A stretch of DNA of 64,000 nt from Leidyana gryllorum EB-2025a (GCA_048772705.1 JBLWGC010000043.1:1-64000); one strand, 5' to 3'. Counted from the first letter of the stretch, positions 7,300-15,260 are shown. Translations and numbers: made by a program. Notes: generated from the sequence alone by a model not told the origin.

Positions 7300-7372
7300 C
7301 GGTCCTGGCAGGTTTCGAACCTGCGACTTTGTGGTTAACAGCCACACGCTCTGCCGACTGAGCTACAAGACC
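7300..7372 (-). tRNA. trnN(GTT): tRNA-Asn (GTT)
   Basis: Acceptor GGTCTTG/CAGGACC, discriminator G, A box TAGCTCAGTCGG, anticodon stem TGTGG/CCACA, loop CTGTTAA (codons AAC/AAT), T stem GCAGG/CCTGC. Confidence 0.95.
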
Positions 7373-7489
7373 CAGCTACAATGTTTCAGAGGATAATATA
7401 GAGACTTTCCTCTTTCTAGCGCAGGATTCTGCAACCCTTTGTGGTCAGGAATGTTGGTTTAACATCTTCCAGCGTTTCATCTCAACTTC

Positions 7490-7561
7490 ACGGCACGCGC
7501 GAAGTTGAACCACGGACTTGCTGATCTGCAGTCAACTGCTCTACCACTGTGTTACGTACCC
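7490..7561 (-). tRNA. trnC(GCA): tRNA-Cys (GCA), A box damaged
   Basis: Loop CTGCAGA is intact; the A box reads TAACACAGTGG and the last acceptor base is changed, so transcription and folding may be weak. Confidence 0.7.
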
Positions 7562-7657
7562 ACGAGCTGGCTCTCATACTCGCTCAACTTGACCCTGTCT
7601 TCTCATTCGAAGCAAAACGGCCGTTATTGTGTACGAGCTCCAACAACAAGGTGTTAC

Positions 7658-7720
7658 GCATCTGTGGTGTGGAAGAGTCTCTCGCTGCCATCGAGATAAC
7701 CCGTGGTTCCGATTCCAACC
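7658..7720 (+). pseudogene. tRNA-Gly (GCC), 3' truncated
   Basis: Gly-GCC body with a D-loop deletion; the 3' acceptor strand is missing, its place taken by the start of the eMet gene region. Confidence 0.65.
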
Positions 7721-7721
7721 G

Positions 7722-7794
7722 TGGGAGTGGAGAGGATCGAACTCTCGACTTCAGGATTATGAGACCTACGCGCTACCGACTGCGCTACACTCCC
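7722..7794 (-). tRNA. trnM(CAT): tRNA-eMet (CAT)
   Basis: Elongator Met: acceptor GGGAGTG/CACTCCC, discriminator A, A box TAGCGCAGTCGG, loop CTCATAA flanked by T31/T39 as in known eukaryotic elongator Met, T stem GAGAG/CTCTC. Confidence 0.93.
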
Positions 7795-7924
7795 CAATGG
7801 AACTTCTCTCGATGTATCTCCTCCTGTCAAAAGGGTGCACGGGGATGCTGTCCACAGCAAGGACAGCCAGCTGAGATAAATGAGTTGCAGCAATTGTGAG
7901 GGGCTGGAACCCGACCGCTCGCCC

Positions 7925-7997
7925 AGACGCTACTGGGACTCGAACCCAGAATCCCAAGTTCCGTAGACCGATGCCATATCCATTAGGCCATAGCGCC
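7925..7997 (-). tRNA. trnR(ACG): tRNA-Arg (ACG), anticodon stem weak
   Basis: Acceptor and T arm intact, loop CTACGGA, but stem TCGGT/ACTTG has two poor pairs. Confidence 0.8.
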
Positions 7998-8067
7998 AAT
8001 CAACGGAGCCGTCGAATGAAAGTGTGTAGCCATCAAGAGAAAGTTATTAGAGACACCGGAGACATAT

Positions 8068-8139
8068 TGGCCGAGCCGGGAATTGAGCCTGGCTTCGCAC
8101 GGCCACAACTTGCTGTCCCAACCACTAGACGACTCGGAT
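8068..8139 (-). pseudogene. tRNA-His (GTG) relic
   Basis: Loop TTGTGGC; one mismatch in the anticodon stem and a mispaired acceptor end (ATCCGAG/CTCGGCC). Confidence 0.65.
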
Positions 8140-8202
8140 AATCTGCAAGTAGCTATCAAGGCAGTGGGGCATCAATCAGGATGAAATGTAACAGGAGCGT
8201 TA

Positions 8203-8243
8203 GATGCTCTCCAAATGAGCTACTCCAGGCCGTCCAACTTCTG
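8203..8243 (-). pseudogene. tRNA-Tyr 5' fragment
   Basis: D arm and 5' acceptor of Tyr together with the GGCCGTCCAAC flank normally 5' of Tyr; the rest is lost. Confidence 0.45.
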
Positions 8244-8287
8244 TGAGGCTCATCGGATACGCCCCTTTCACGGCCCGGAAGCTCCGT

Positions 8288-8352
8288 ACAGCCATGGTCT
8301 ACTGCTTACGACGTCTGCTCCGCACGCAGGAAAGAAGGTCCCGAGTTCTATC
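8288..8352 (+). pseudogene. tRNA-Val relic with insertion
   Basis: Val 5' half, then loop TCCGCAC, a 4-base insertion (GAAA) after the anticodon stem, and no 3' acceptor. Sister copy at 13962. Confidence 0.6.
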
Positions 8353-8362
8353 CTGACAAGGA

Positions 8363-8402
8363 TGGGATTTGGATCCACGCCCATTCTCCGCTGCGCCGTC
8401 AC
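8363..8402 (-). pseudogene. tRNA-Leu T-arm/variable-arm fragment
   Basis: Weak match to the 3' half of Leu; recurs at 14036. Confidence 0.35.
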
Positions 8403-8498
8403 ATATGTCCCTGCGAGTGCTACAGCTGTCCGCCAGTGTTTAATTGGCACTGGTGTTCAACGGCGTAGAATTCTAGTGAATCAGCCATGTGCTATGTC

Positions 8499-8570
8499 TG
8501 CATCTGCCGGGAATCGAACCCACGTCGGGAGATTCAAAGTCTCCAGTGCTAACCACTACACGACGCAACC
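8499..8570 (-). pseudogene. chimeric tRNA: Gln (TTG) 5' body, Gly (GCC) 3' end
   Basis: D and anticodon arms are Gln (loop CTTTGAA, stem GGAGA/TCTCC) but the 3' acceptor and T-arm 3' strand are those of Gly-GCC (CAGATGC, discriminator A). The two acceptor strands do not pair. The join is in the T arm shared by both families. Confidence 0.8.
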
Positions 8571-8652
8571 GGCTCAGCCCATCCCAGAAGAGTCTGTTCC
8601 TCAACTGGACACACGCAACACGGGTCTCTACTGACCTCTGAAATATTTTAAG

Positions 8653-8705
8653 TCGCTCCTGTATAAAGCATCCAGCGTAGGCGTTGGATTTGGGTGGGAC
8701 AGAAA
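8653..8705 (+). pseudogene. tRNA-like relic, family 3
   Basis: Weak A-box-like region between Gln and Ser-GCT; repeated at 12063, 30777, 52753 and 63660. Origin probably Asn, uncertain. Confidence 0.3.
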
Positions 8706-8751
8706 GCTCACTTAAATCCTTGAAGCAGTTGCGCTTTTTCTCAAATGCAAC

Positions 8752-8833
8752 CGACAAGGGTGAGATTCGAACTCACGCGGGTGAAACCCAACGGCTTAGC
8801 AGGTCGCCGCCTTAACCACTCGGCCACCTTGCC
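8752..8833 (-). tRNA. trnS(GCT): tRNA-Ser (GCT)
   Basis: Class II, acceptor GGCAAGG/CCTTGTC, discriminator G, loop CTGCTAA on a CGGC-type stem (one mismatch here), codons AGC/AGT, T stem GTGAG/CTCAC. Confidence 0.9.
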
Positions 8834-9036
8834 GACAGTGGAACGGGCTACACATTCCATCGGGAATCCCGTGCGAATTGGTAGTGCCCCTTCTCGATGT
8901 CAGTATTTGCCTTTGGAATGACTGCTTGGCGGGGTGGACGAAGATCGGAGTGGCCGGTTCAGTAGCAATCATAAGGCTTTGCTGAACACATCAGTCGGCT
9001 CCTTCGGCTAGTGACTGTTGACCTCAACTCTGAAGC

Positions 9037-9110
9037 GGTCGCGTATTTCAGGCGGCCATAGCGTGAGCCTAATAAGTTCTGAGTCCCCGGTTGGTGTCCG
9101 GGCGTGGCCA
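9037..9110 (+). pseudogene. tRNA-Ile (AAT), degenerate
   Basis: Ile body with loop CTAATAA, but the A box is broken (TATTTCAGGCGG), the anticodon stem unpaired and the T loop TTGGTGT. Confidence 0.7.
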
Positions 9111-9211
9111 AGTGAGTGCATCTCTGATACAGCTTCGCCCTGTACCCGAGGAAGGCCCAAGATTCAACGATCAATACGAATGGAATTTTGTTACTAAGTC
9201 CGAGCTTCGTC

Positions 9212-9276
9212 GCCGCCCCAAGTCCGTCGGTAGAGCGCAAGACTTTTGATGGGAGACCGCAGGTTCGGGCAGCGCG
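9212..9276 (+). pseudogene. tRNA-Lys (TTT) relic
   Basis: Lys body with CAAGACTTTTGA but no matching 3' stem strand and A box changed to CAAGTCCGTCGG. At least ten copies in the window share these lesions. Confidence 0.65.
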
Positions 9277-9296
9277 AGAAGTTCGAGACAGGGAAT

Positions 9297-9368
9297 GCCT
9301 CCTTAGCTTAGGGGCAGAGCATTCGCTTTGTAAGCGAAAGGTCGCTGGTTCGATTCCGGCAGGAGGCT
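9297..9368 (+). tRNA. trnT(TGT): tRNA-Thr (TGT)
   Basis: Acceptor GCCTCCT/AGGAGGC, discriminator T, stem TTCGC/GCGAA, loop TTTGTAA (codon ACA). Distinct acceptor from the AGT and CGT genes. Confidence 0.94.
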
Positions 9369-9401
9369 TCAGTCATTAGCCTAAACATGGTTGCGATCAT
9401 C

Positions 9402-9451
9402 CGCCCGCATTTTCGGACGGCGGCTTGCACACAGCACTCGGCCATCTTGCC
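9402..9451 (-). pseudogene. tRNA-Leu with D-arm deletion
   Basis: Leu 5' end joined directly to an anticodon arm with loop TGCAAGC (CAA); about 10 bases of the D arm and the whole T arm are missing. Recurs next to every Thr-TGT gene. Confidence 0.65.
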
Positions 9452-9530
9452 GAAGTGTTACCCGTTTCCTGTCCGTGAAATCTCAAAATGTGAGGACTTC
9501 TGGGGTTGGAGGCCGGCATCTTTACTAGCG

Positions 9531-9602
9531 TCCGAGATAGTATAGTGGTCAGTATTTCCGCCTGTCACGCGGAATACCCGGGTTCGATTCCCGGTGTCGG
9601 AG
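9531..9602 (+). tRNA. trnD(GTC): tRNA-Asp (GTC)
   Basis: Acceptor TCCGAGA/TGTCGGA (one G-G mismatch), stem TCCGC/GCGGA, loop CTGTCAC, codons GAC/GAT. Confidence 0.88.
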
Positions 9603-9654
9603 ATAGATCGTCTTCCGCTCTAGATTTCGTGATGCTCACCTGAACGATGCGTGT

Positions 9655-9724
9655 TACAGCCACCGAGGATGGAACTCGGGACCTTCTGCGTATTAAACAG
9701 ACGTCGTGACCACTAGATGGCTGC
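9655..9724 (-). pseudogene. tRNA-Val with AAT anticodon and D-arm deletion
   Basis: 3-base deletion in the acceptor/D junction, altered B box (CCA for CGA), loop TTAATAC (Ile anticodon AAT). Relative at 27371 keeps AAC. Confidence 0.7.
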
Positions 9725-9866
9725 ACGGAGCTTCCGGACTGCGAAAGGGGCGTGTGTCTCTGGAACCACGTATCCGATGAGCCTGGTTTTTATGTATCGG
9801 CCTAAGTTGGACGGCCTGGACTAGTTTTAAGACCCTTCGATTTGTATTCAGGAATGGAGATGTTAC

Positions 9867-9937
9867 GCATCTGTGGTTTAGTGGTAGACTGTGTCGTTGC
9901 CACCGAGACGACCCAGGTTCGATTCCCGGCAGATGCA
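9867..9937 (+). tRNA. trnG(GCC): tRNA-Gly (GCC)
   Basis: Acceptor GCATCTG/CAGATGC, loop TTGCCAC; one mismatch each in the anticodon and T stems. Confidence 0.83.
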
Positions 9938-10019
9938 GAAAAGATGGCAGATGGCTGATTGAGGCACCATTCTGGGGTTTCACGAGTGAGTTATTGTCTG
10001 CCCCTCCAATCAGATCGCA

Positions 10020-10101
10020 CGACAACTGCTGGATTTGAACCAGCGCGGGCCAGGCCCAGTAGATTTCAAGTCTACCCCCTTAACCACTCGGGCAAGTTGC
10101 C
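10020..10101 (-). tRNA. trnS(TGA): tRNA-Ser (TGA)
   Basis: Acceptor GGCAACT/AGTTGTC, discriminator G, stem GTAGA/TCTAC, loop CTTGAAA (codon TCA), long variable arm, T stem CTGG/CCAG. Confidence 0.93.
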
Positions 10102-10161
10102 AACTGTCGAATTCGACATGCCGCGAGGAGTGACCAAATGCCCCCATCTTCAGCCTGCCAA

Positions 10162-10192
10162 GTCACCGCTCTACCACTTGAGATAGCCGCCC
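10162..10192 (-). pseudogene. tRNA-Ala 5' fragment
   Basis: D arm and 5' acceptor of Ala only. Confidence 0.4.
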
Positions 10193-10278
10193 ACCCACCA
10201 AACCTAGGTGAACTTCCAATCTGAGACCGACTCACAGTTCTCTGGCGCCTCATTCGTCAGTGCAACTGTTGTGACTCG

Positions 10279-10351
10279 TCCACTGTAGTCTAAGTGGCTA
10301 GGATATGCGGCTCTCACCCGCACGATCCGGGTTCAAGTCCCTGCAGTGGAA
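10279..10351 (+). tRNA. trnE(CTC): tRNA-Glu (CTC)
   Basis: Loop CTCTCAC; T stem 3' strand has one change (CCCTG). Divergent pair with Lys at 10416. Confidence 0.9.
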
Positions 10352-10415
10352 ATCCAGCTGAGTGTCCTTGTAGGCAACATTTCCATTCTTACTCCCAGGG
10401 AAATAAATAGATGCA

Positions 10416-10488
10416 CACCGCCCGCGGGGCTCGAACCCGCGACTGCAAGATTAAGAGTCTTGGGCTCTACCGACTGAGCTAGGGCGGC
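10416..10488 (-). tRNA. trnK(CTT): tRNA-Lys (CTT)
   Basis: Loop CTCTTAA, stems paired; D stem carries one substitution (GAGCCC) absent from the copy at 51106. Confidence 0.92.
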
Positions 10489-10564
10489 AGGAATGCAAGG
10501 ACACAAAACCCGATAGCCCGACATCTTAAGTGGCTTTGGTACCCACCAGCCTCAATTGAAGATT

Positions 10565-10637
10565 GTCCGGGTCGTCTAGGTGCTTACAACAGCAAGTTGT
10601 GGCCGTGCATACCCAGGCCCGAATCCTGGCTTGGATA
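10565..10637 (+). pseudogene. tRNA-His (GTG) relic
   Basis: One extra D-loop base, anticodon stem mismatch, T loop CCCGAAT. Confidence 0.65.
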
Positions 10638-10758
10638 GTATGTCCCCGATGTCTCGAATGGGAGATGTGGGTGAAGTCTGTCCACACCCACCATCGGGCG
10701 TAGCTGCCCATGTCCTGTCTTGATCGCTACACACTCCCATTTGACGGCTCCGCTAGTC

Positions 10759-10831
10759 GGCGCTATGGCCTAATGGATATGGCATCGGTCTACGGAACCG
10801 GGGATTCTGGGTTCGAGTCCCAGTAGCGTCT
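10759..10831 (+). tRNA. trnR(ACG): tRNA-Arg (ACG)
   Basis: Clean copy, A box TGGCCTAATGG, loop CTACGGA. Confidence 0.94.
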
Positions 10832-10932
10832 GGGCGAATGGCCGGGTTGCAGCCTGTTGAGCCAACAAGTCAGATCCTGTCTTAGCTGTCCGGGATGGGT
10901 CGAGTGCCCTGTTGAGTCAACAACTGACAGAC

Positions 10933-11004
10933 GGGCTATTCGGGGAATCGAACCCAGGACTTCTTCCACCCAAAGGAAGAATCATACCACTAGACCAAAC
11001 AGCC
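10933..11004 (-). tRNA. trnP(TGG): tRNA-Pro (TGG)
   Basis: Loop TTTGGGT (codon CCA). T-stem and acceptor carry single changes (GGCTATT, CGGGG); the duplicate at 51623 has a better T stem. Confidence 0.88.
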
Positions 11005-11093
11005 GCCTAGTCGGTGGTTCAACCCGCTGGGTACAGTCAAGAGACTCGTCTCACTATGTGAAGTATCACTCAAGGCCATGAGGTAGGCACAGA

Positions 11094-11165
11094 GGGAGGC
11101 AAGCCCAGATGATGAAACGGTGCTTAGTGTACGAAAGGTTCTGGGATCGATTCTCAGCTCATCCG
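11094..11165 (+). pseudogene. tRNA-Ala-derived relic (module copy)
   Basis: As at 3568 with GGGAGGC start and T arm TGGG ATCGATT CTCA; anticodon arm broken. Confidence 0.65.
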
Positions 11166-11268
11166 AACTAGATAGATGGAACCCTCGCCGGAGTAGTCTA
11201 GTTGGCCTATCAACGCTGTCTGCCAACACCATCAGGTTGAGTAGTACTTTGCCAATCACCACTCTACT

Positions 11269-11348
11269 TCCGGTGGGACGGAATCGAACCGCTGACTATC
11301 TGATGCCAGCACTACAGTCAGATGCTCTACCAACTGAGCTACCCCCGG
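11269..11348 (-). tRNA. trnY(GTA): tRNA-Tyr (GTA) with intron
   Basis: Loop CTGTAG-A with 7-base intron; T stem has one substitution compared with 51959. Confidence 0.9.
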
Positions 11349-11389
11349 CCGTCCAACTGCTCCGGGGTTCATAAGGCTCAACCCCGATC

Positions 11390-11446
11390 CTCGCCCTTTC
11401 GGACAGCGGTCTGAGCACAGCGCCTTAGACAACTCGGCTATCTTGC
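11390..11446 (-). pseudogene. tRNA-Leu (CAG) 5' part
   Basis: Loop CTCAGAC, no T arm; module partner of Tyr. Confidence 0.6.
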
Positions 11447-11537
11447 CCAGTGTTGTTGGTTCATCGCTCCACGCGTTTTTTGTCCGTGAGCCAAAATAGA
11501 AAGACTTCTGGGATCGGAGGCCGGCGTGTTGAGAGCG

Positions 11538-11609
11538 TCCGAGATAGTATAGTGGTTAGTATTTCCGCCTGTCACGCGGAAGACCCGGGTTCGATTCCCG
11601 GTCTCGGAG
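11538..11609 (+). tRNA. trnD(GTC): tRNA-Asp (GTC)
   Basis: Consensus Asp: TCCGAGA/TCTCGGA, loop CTGTCAC, T stem CCGGG/CCCGG, discriminator G. Type copy. Confidence 0.96.
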
Positions 11610-11664
11610 CACAGGTGGTTTCGCTTAAGATTCTCTCCTGTGGTTCTCGCTGAAAGTTAGGAGT

Positions 11665-11735
11665 TACCCCACCGAGGATTCACCTCGGACTTTCTGCGTG
11701 TTCAGCAGACGTCGTAACCACTAGACCGTGGGAGC
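11665..11735 (-). pseudogene. tRNA-Val (AAC), tandem copy 1
   Basis: Head-to-tail with the next copy. B box destroyed (GGTGAATCC), loop TGAACAC has G at 33, acceptor strands mispaired. Confidence 0.7.
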
Positions 11736-11807
11736 TACAGCCACCGAGGATTCACCTCGGACTTGTTGCGTGTTAAGCAGACGTCGTAACCACTAGACGG
11801 TGGCTGT
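11736..11807 (-). pseudogene. tRNA-Val (AAC), tandem copy 2
   Basis: Loop TTAACAC and acceptor ACAGCCA/TGGCTGT pair, but it shares the destroyed B box of copy 1, so the lesion predates the tandem duplication. Confidence 0.7.
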
Positions 11808-11871
11808 ATGAATGGTCCCCCCAGCCCAAGAGGAGTGGCGAAGTTTCACGGAGCAGTGAGGACCAGTTCCA

Positions 11872-11943
11872 AGGTCGCGCCGGGAATCGAACCCAGGTCG
11901 GGAGATTCAGAGTCTCCAGTGCTAACCACTACACCACGCGACC
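11872..11943 (-). tRNA. trnQ(CTG): tRNA-Gln (CTG)
   Basis: Acceptor GGTCGCG/CGCGACC is fully Watson-Crick here; loop CTCTGAA. Confidence 0.94.
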
Positions 11944-12062
11944 GATTCAGCCCATCCCAGAAGAGTCGGTAGAATTGAGTCGGTAGAATTATCCGGACTA
12001 GCGCTTCCTCAACTGGACACACGCAACACGGGTCTCTCTACTGACGTCTGGAAAATTTAATT

Positions 12063-12111
12063 GGCTCCTGTATATAGCGCCCAGCGTAGAGCGTTGGATT
12101 TGAGTCGGACA
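12063..12111 (+). pseudogene. tRNA-like relic, family 3
   Basis: Same element and neighbours as 8653. Confidence 0.3.
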
Positions 12112-12160
12112 GAAAGCTCACTTCAATCATTGAAGCAATTGCGCTCTCCGCGAATGCTAC

Positions 12161-12242
12161 CGACAACGGTGAGATTCGAATTCACGCGGGTAAAACCCAA
12201 CGGCTCAGCAGGCCGCCGCCTTAACCGCTCGGCCACCTTGCC
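12161..12242 (-). tRNA. trnS(GCT): tRNA-Ser (GCT)
   Basis: Loop CTGCTGA; acceptor has one C-for-G change (CGTTGTC) that is absent from the duplicate at 52851. Confidence 0.85.
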
Positions 12243-12337
12243 GAGACTGTAACTGATTACACCTTCCCTCGGGCACCCCGTGCGAACTGTTGTAGGAAGA
12301 GGAGGGTCTCTCTACTAACCTCTGAAACATTGTAAGG

Positions 12338-12410
12338 GGTCTTGTAGCTCAGGCAGCAGAGGGTGTGGCTGTTAACCGCAAAGTCGCAGGCTCGGAACCT
12401 GCCAGGAGCG
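12338..12410 (+). tRNA. trnN(GTT): tRNA-Asn (GTT), weakened
   Basis: Loop CTGTTAA; D loop AGGCAGC and acceptor CAGGAGC each have changes; T loop CTCGGAA. Confidence 0.72.
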
Positions 12411-12517
12411 CTTTCAGAGGCACGCTAGACACTGACTGCGCTGCTCTCGCAATGGCAATTGTGGTCTCCGACCCTTCAAAGATGGTGAGATCCCGGCACG
12501 TGCAGCCGTACGTACTT

Positions 12518-12591
12518 TGGACGACCTGGGCATCGATCCCAGTATCTCTCGCACGCTAAGCGTAGCGAGCTACCATTTGAGCTAGTCGCCC
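12518..12591 (-). pseudogene. tRNA-Ala (AGC) with anticodon-stem insertion
   Basis: Loop TTAGCGT readable, but 5' stem strand has an extra base and D stem is disrupted (GAGCTACG region). Confidence 0.65.
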
Positions 12592-12707
12592 ATTTAGCAA
12601 ACCCCAGTACATCCATGTCTTTTTTACATGGTATGACCAATCTCCCAACTGCATGGATCACTTCCACCTGTTTGTGCTCCACTTTGCACAAACGAAGGCA
12701 CGCAGGA

Positions 12708-12780
12708 AACGGCTAGAGGGACTCGAACCCTCAACCTTTGCCTTAGGAGGGCAACGCGCTAGCCATTGCGCCACAACCGC
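12708..12780 (-). tRNA. trnR(CCT): tRNA-Arg (CCT)
   Basis: Loop CTCCTAA on TTGCC/GGCAA; D loop has one substitution. Confidence 0.9.
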
Positions 12781-12878
12781 ATTCGGGACGCATCCGACTT
12801 TTGAGTGGGACAGAACCGGCTGCCCAAGGTGTCTCCTCTTTCACCCAACCAGTATCGAGATGACCGAAGCCTATCCAT

Positions 12879-12951
12879 GGTGCGGTGGCCTAATGGATAG
12901 GGCATCGGTCTTCGGAACCGGGAGTTGTGGGTTTGAGTCCCATCCGCATCA
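12879..12951 (+). tRNA. trnR(TCG): tRNA-Arg (TCG)
   Basis: Loop CTTCGGA; T loop GTTTGAG variant (T for C at 56), otherwise paired. Confidence 0.88.
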
Positions 12952-13039
12952 TAGCCTCTCACTCGGAAGACGTTCCGTTTCGACCGAGGCAAGCTTGCTA
13001 GCTGCATGGGAGCCGCTGCCCCGCATGTCGAGTTGAAGT

Positions 13040-13085
13040 GCTAGTGGTATCAGTCTCCTTCGTCCGTGAAAGTGCTCGATTCGAT
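13040..13085 (+). pseudogene. tRNA-Pro fragment
   Basis: CTAGTGGTAT and a T-loop-like end resemble Pro; acceptor absent. Matches 6617 inverted. Confidence 0.4.
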
Positions 13086-13157
13086 CCGCGTAGGTTGCAG
13101 ACAGCTGGAAGTAGAAATTGCCCGAGTCTCTCGGGGTGCTGCAGATCTTTCGCAATT

Positions 13158-13228
13158 GCACTTGTGGTCTAAGGGTAAGATGCGACCCTTCCAAGGTCGT
13201 AGCCCGGCTTCGAGTCCCGGCAGGTGCA
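13158..13228 (+). tRNA. trnG(TCC): tRNA-Gly (TCC)
   Basis: Loop CTTCCAA on CGACC/GGTCG; T stem has one mismatch. In the duplicated block this gene is fused with the gene at 14537 (see 53848). Confidence 0.88.
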
Positions 13229-13294
13229 GCCGTATGTAGCTCGAACGACCTGTCTATAGGTGAAGAGAGGGACGACTCAATACAATACAACGGT

Positions 13295-13374
13295 TGACAA
13301 GAGTGGGATTCGAACCCACGCCCTTTCGGACTGCGGCCTTAACACAGCGCCTTAGACCACTCGGCCATCTTGCC
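13295..13374 (-). tRNA. trnL(AAG): tRNA-Leu (AAG)
   Basis: Acceptor GGCAAGA/TCTTGTC, loop TTAAGGC (codons CTT/CTC by inosine), variable arm TCCGAAAGGGC, T stem GTGGG/CCCAC. Type copy. Confidence 0.95.
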
Positions 13375-13469
13375 GGAGCGCCCTTGGCTCGCCACTTTAC
13401 ACGCTTTCTGTCTGTGAAGTCTCGAGAAGGGAGGACTTTTGGGGTTGAAGGCCGGAGTATCCACGAGCG

Positions 13470-13541
13470 TTCGAGATAGTATAGTGGTCAGTATTTCCGC
13501 CTGTCACGCGGAAGACCCGGGTTCGATTCCCGGTCTCGGAG
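13470..13541 (+). tRNA. trnD(GTC): tRNA-Asp (GTC)
   Basis: Loop CTGTCAC; T2 instead of C2 leaves a T-G wobble in the acceptor. Confidence 0.92.
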
Positions 13542-13654
13542 CAGTTCCAGCCCTCACAACTGGTGCAACTCAGATTTTGTCTCAGCTGGTCTGGACTTCA
13601 TTCGGGATTGTACGAGTGGGAGCCGCGTATAGTAGCCGACCTTGGAGAGACGTG

Positions 13655-13714
13655 GCATTGAACCCAGGACTTCTTCCAGCCGAAGAAAGGATCATATAAC
13701 TAGACCAAACAGCC
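13655..13714 (-). pseudogene. tRNA-Pro, 3' acceptor lost
   Basis: 5' half and loop TTCGGCT (CGG) present; sequence 3' of the T loop is replaced. Same lesion at 48745. Confidence 0.65.
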
Positions 13715-13723
13715 CCCTGTGGG

Positions 13724-13795
13724 TGCCTCAGCCGGGAATCGAGCCTGGCTTCGCACGGCCACAACTTGCTGTACCAACCACTAGACGACTCGGAC
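13724..13795 (-). pseudogene. tRNA-His (GTG) relic
   Basis: 5' body with GTCCGAG is good, 3' acceptor strand replaced by Asn-relic flank. Confidence 0.6.
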
Positions 13796-13858
13796 AATCT
13801 GCAAGTAGCTATCAAGGCAGTGGGGCATCAATCAGGATGAAATGTAACAGGAGCGTTA

Positions 13859-13898
13859 GATGCTCTCTAAATGAGCTACTCCAGGGCGTCCAACTTCT
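13859..13898 (-). pseudogene. tRNA-Tyr 5' fragment
   Basis: Same fragment as at 8203. Confidence 0.4.
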
Positions 13899-13961
13899 GT
13901 GAGGCTCATCGGATACGTGTTTCGAAAGACATACGCCCCGTTCACGGCGCGGAAGCTCCGT

Positions 13962-14029
13962 ACAGCCATGGTCTACTGCTTACGACGTCTGCTTCACACG
14001 CAGGAAAGAAAATCCCGAGTTCTATCCTG
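13962..14029 (+). pseudogene. tRNA-Val (CAC) relic with insertion
   Basis: Loop TTCACAC is intact but the 4-base insertion and missing 3' acceptor are as in 8288. Confidence 0.6.
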
Positions 14030-14035
14030 ACAAGG

Positions 14036-14075
14036 ATGGGATTTGGATCCACGCCCATTCGGCGCTGCGCCGTCA
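14036..14075 (-). pseudogene. tRNA-Leu fragment
   Basis: Same weak fragment as 8363. Confidence 0.35.
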
Positions 14076-14148
14076 CATATGTCCCTGCGAGTGCTACAGC
14101 TGTCCGCCAGTGTCTGATTGGCACTAAATCATGTATGTCTATGTCCTC

Positions 14149-14219
14149 TGCATCTAGCGGGAATCGAACGCGGGTCGTCTCGATGGCAATGAGACATTCT
14201 ACCACTAGACCACAGATGC
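14149..14219 (-). tRNA. trnG(GCC): tRNA-Gly (GCC)
   Basis: Acceptor GCATCTG/TAGATGC with one change, loop TTGCCAT, T stem nearly paired. Confidence 0.85.
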
Positions 14220-14314
14220 ATCACTCGTTGTTGTTCAAGCTCGTGCACAATAACGGCCGTTTTGCTTCAAATGAGAAACAAAATCGAGTTGAGCGAGTAT
14301 GACGGGTATTTTGT

Positions 14315-14386
14315 GGGTACGTAGCTCAGTGGTAGAGCAGCTGACTGCAGATCAGCAAGTCCGTGGTTCAACTCCGCGCGTGCCCT
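14315..14386 (+). tRNA. trnC(GCA): tRNA-Cys (GCA)
   Basis: Clean copy: GGGTACG/CGTGCCC, loop CTGCAGA. Confidence 0.94.
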
Positions 14387-14536
14387 AAAGATGAGCTGAA
14401 GGTTGAAGATGTTGGAAATCCATCCCTGACCACATGCCAATGAGTCTGAAGTCGGTGGACAATTTTGGGTCTATGGCGGACGGTGGCGCGCAGAAATCGC
14501 CCGAGTGTCTCGGGGTGCTGCAACTCTTTCGCAATT

Positions 14537-14607
14537 GCACTTGTGGTCTAAGGGTAAGATGCGACCCTTCCAAGGTAGTAACCCGGGTTCGAGTCCCGGC
14601 AGGTGCA
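14537..14607 (+). tRNA. trnG(TCC): tRNA-Gly (TCC)
   Basis: T stem CCGGG/CCCGG fully paired; 3' anticodon-side base differs (GGTAG), leaving one stem mismatch. Lies 1,379 bases from the related gene at 13158. Confidence 0.9.
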
Positions 14608-14677
14608 GCCGTATGTAGCTCGAACGACCTGTCTATCAGTGAAGAGAGGGGACTACCTACCAATACAATACAACGGC

Positions 14678-14757
14678 TGACAAGAGTGGGATTCGAACCC
14701 ACGCCCTTTCGGACTGCGGCCTGAACACAGCGCCTTAGACCACTCGGCCATCTTGCC
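14678..14757 (-). tRNA. trnL(CAG): tRNA-Leu (CAG)
   Basis: Consensus Leu with loop TTCAGGC; convergent with Gly at 14537. Confidence 0.95.
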
Positions 14758-14771
14758 GGAGCGTTCTTGGC

Positions 14772-14811
14772 TCCATCGAGACGACCCGGGTTCGATTCCC
14801 GGAAGATGCAG
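14772..14811 (+). pseudogene. tRNA-Gly (GCC) 3' half
   Basis: Begins inside the anticodon loop (CCAT) directly after Leu 5' flank; T arm and acceptor 3' strand follow. A break exactly at the anticodon. Confidence 0.65.
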
Positions 14812-14886
14812 AAGACACATGGTTGTTTTTCCACCATTCCAGAAATTCATGCGTGAGTTGATGTTTAACCCTCCAACCACATCGCA

Positions 14887-14968
14887 CGACAACTGCTGGA
14901 TTTGAACCAGCGCGGGCCAGGCCCAGTAGATTTCTAGTCTACCCCCTTAACCACTCGGGCAAGTTGCC
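14887..14968 (-). tRNA. trnS(AGA): tRNA-Ser (AGA)
   Basis: GGCAACT/AGTTGTC, loop CTAGAAA (codons TCT/TCC), 82 nt, discriminator G. Type copy. Confidence 0.95.
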
Positions 14969-15025
14969 GCTGTCGAACTTGGCATTTTGCAGCCAGTGGC
15001 TTCGCATACGGTTCAGCACTGCTCG

Positions 15026-15090
15026 CGCCGGCACGAACCCGCCGTTCTCCCATCAAACGTCTTGCGCGCCACCGACGGAGTTGGGGCGGC
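15026..15090 (-). pseudogene. tRNA-Lys relic
   Basis: Variant of the Lys-TTT relic with AAGACGTTTGA in place of the anticodon arm. Confidence 0.55.
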
Positions 15091-15260
15091 AAGGAAGCTC
15101 GCCCTGTACCTGGGGAAGGCCCAAGATCCCACGATCAATACAAATGGAATTGGTTACTAAGTCCGAATCTGTATCAGAGATCCACTCACTTGACCACGGC
15201 GACATTCCATATTTTCCAAGACGGTACGGCGCTCGGCCGAAGCCCCAACTCAACCACTCG

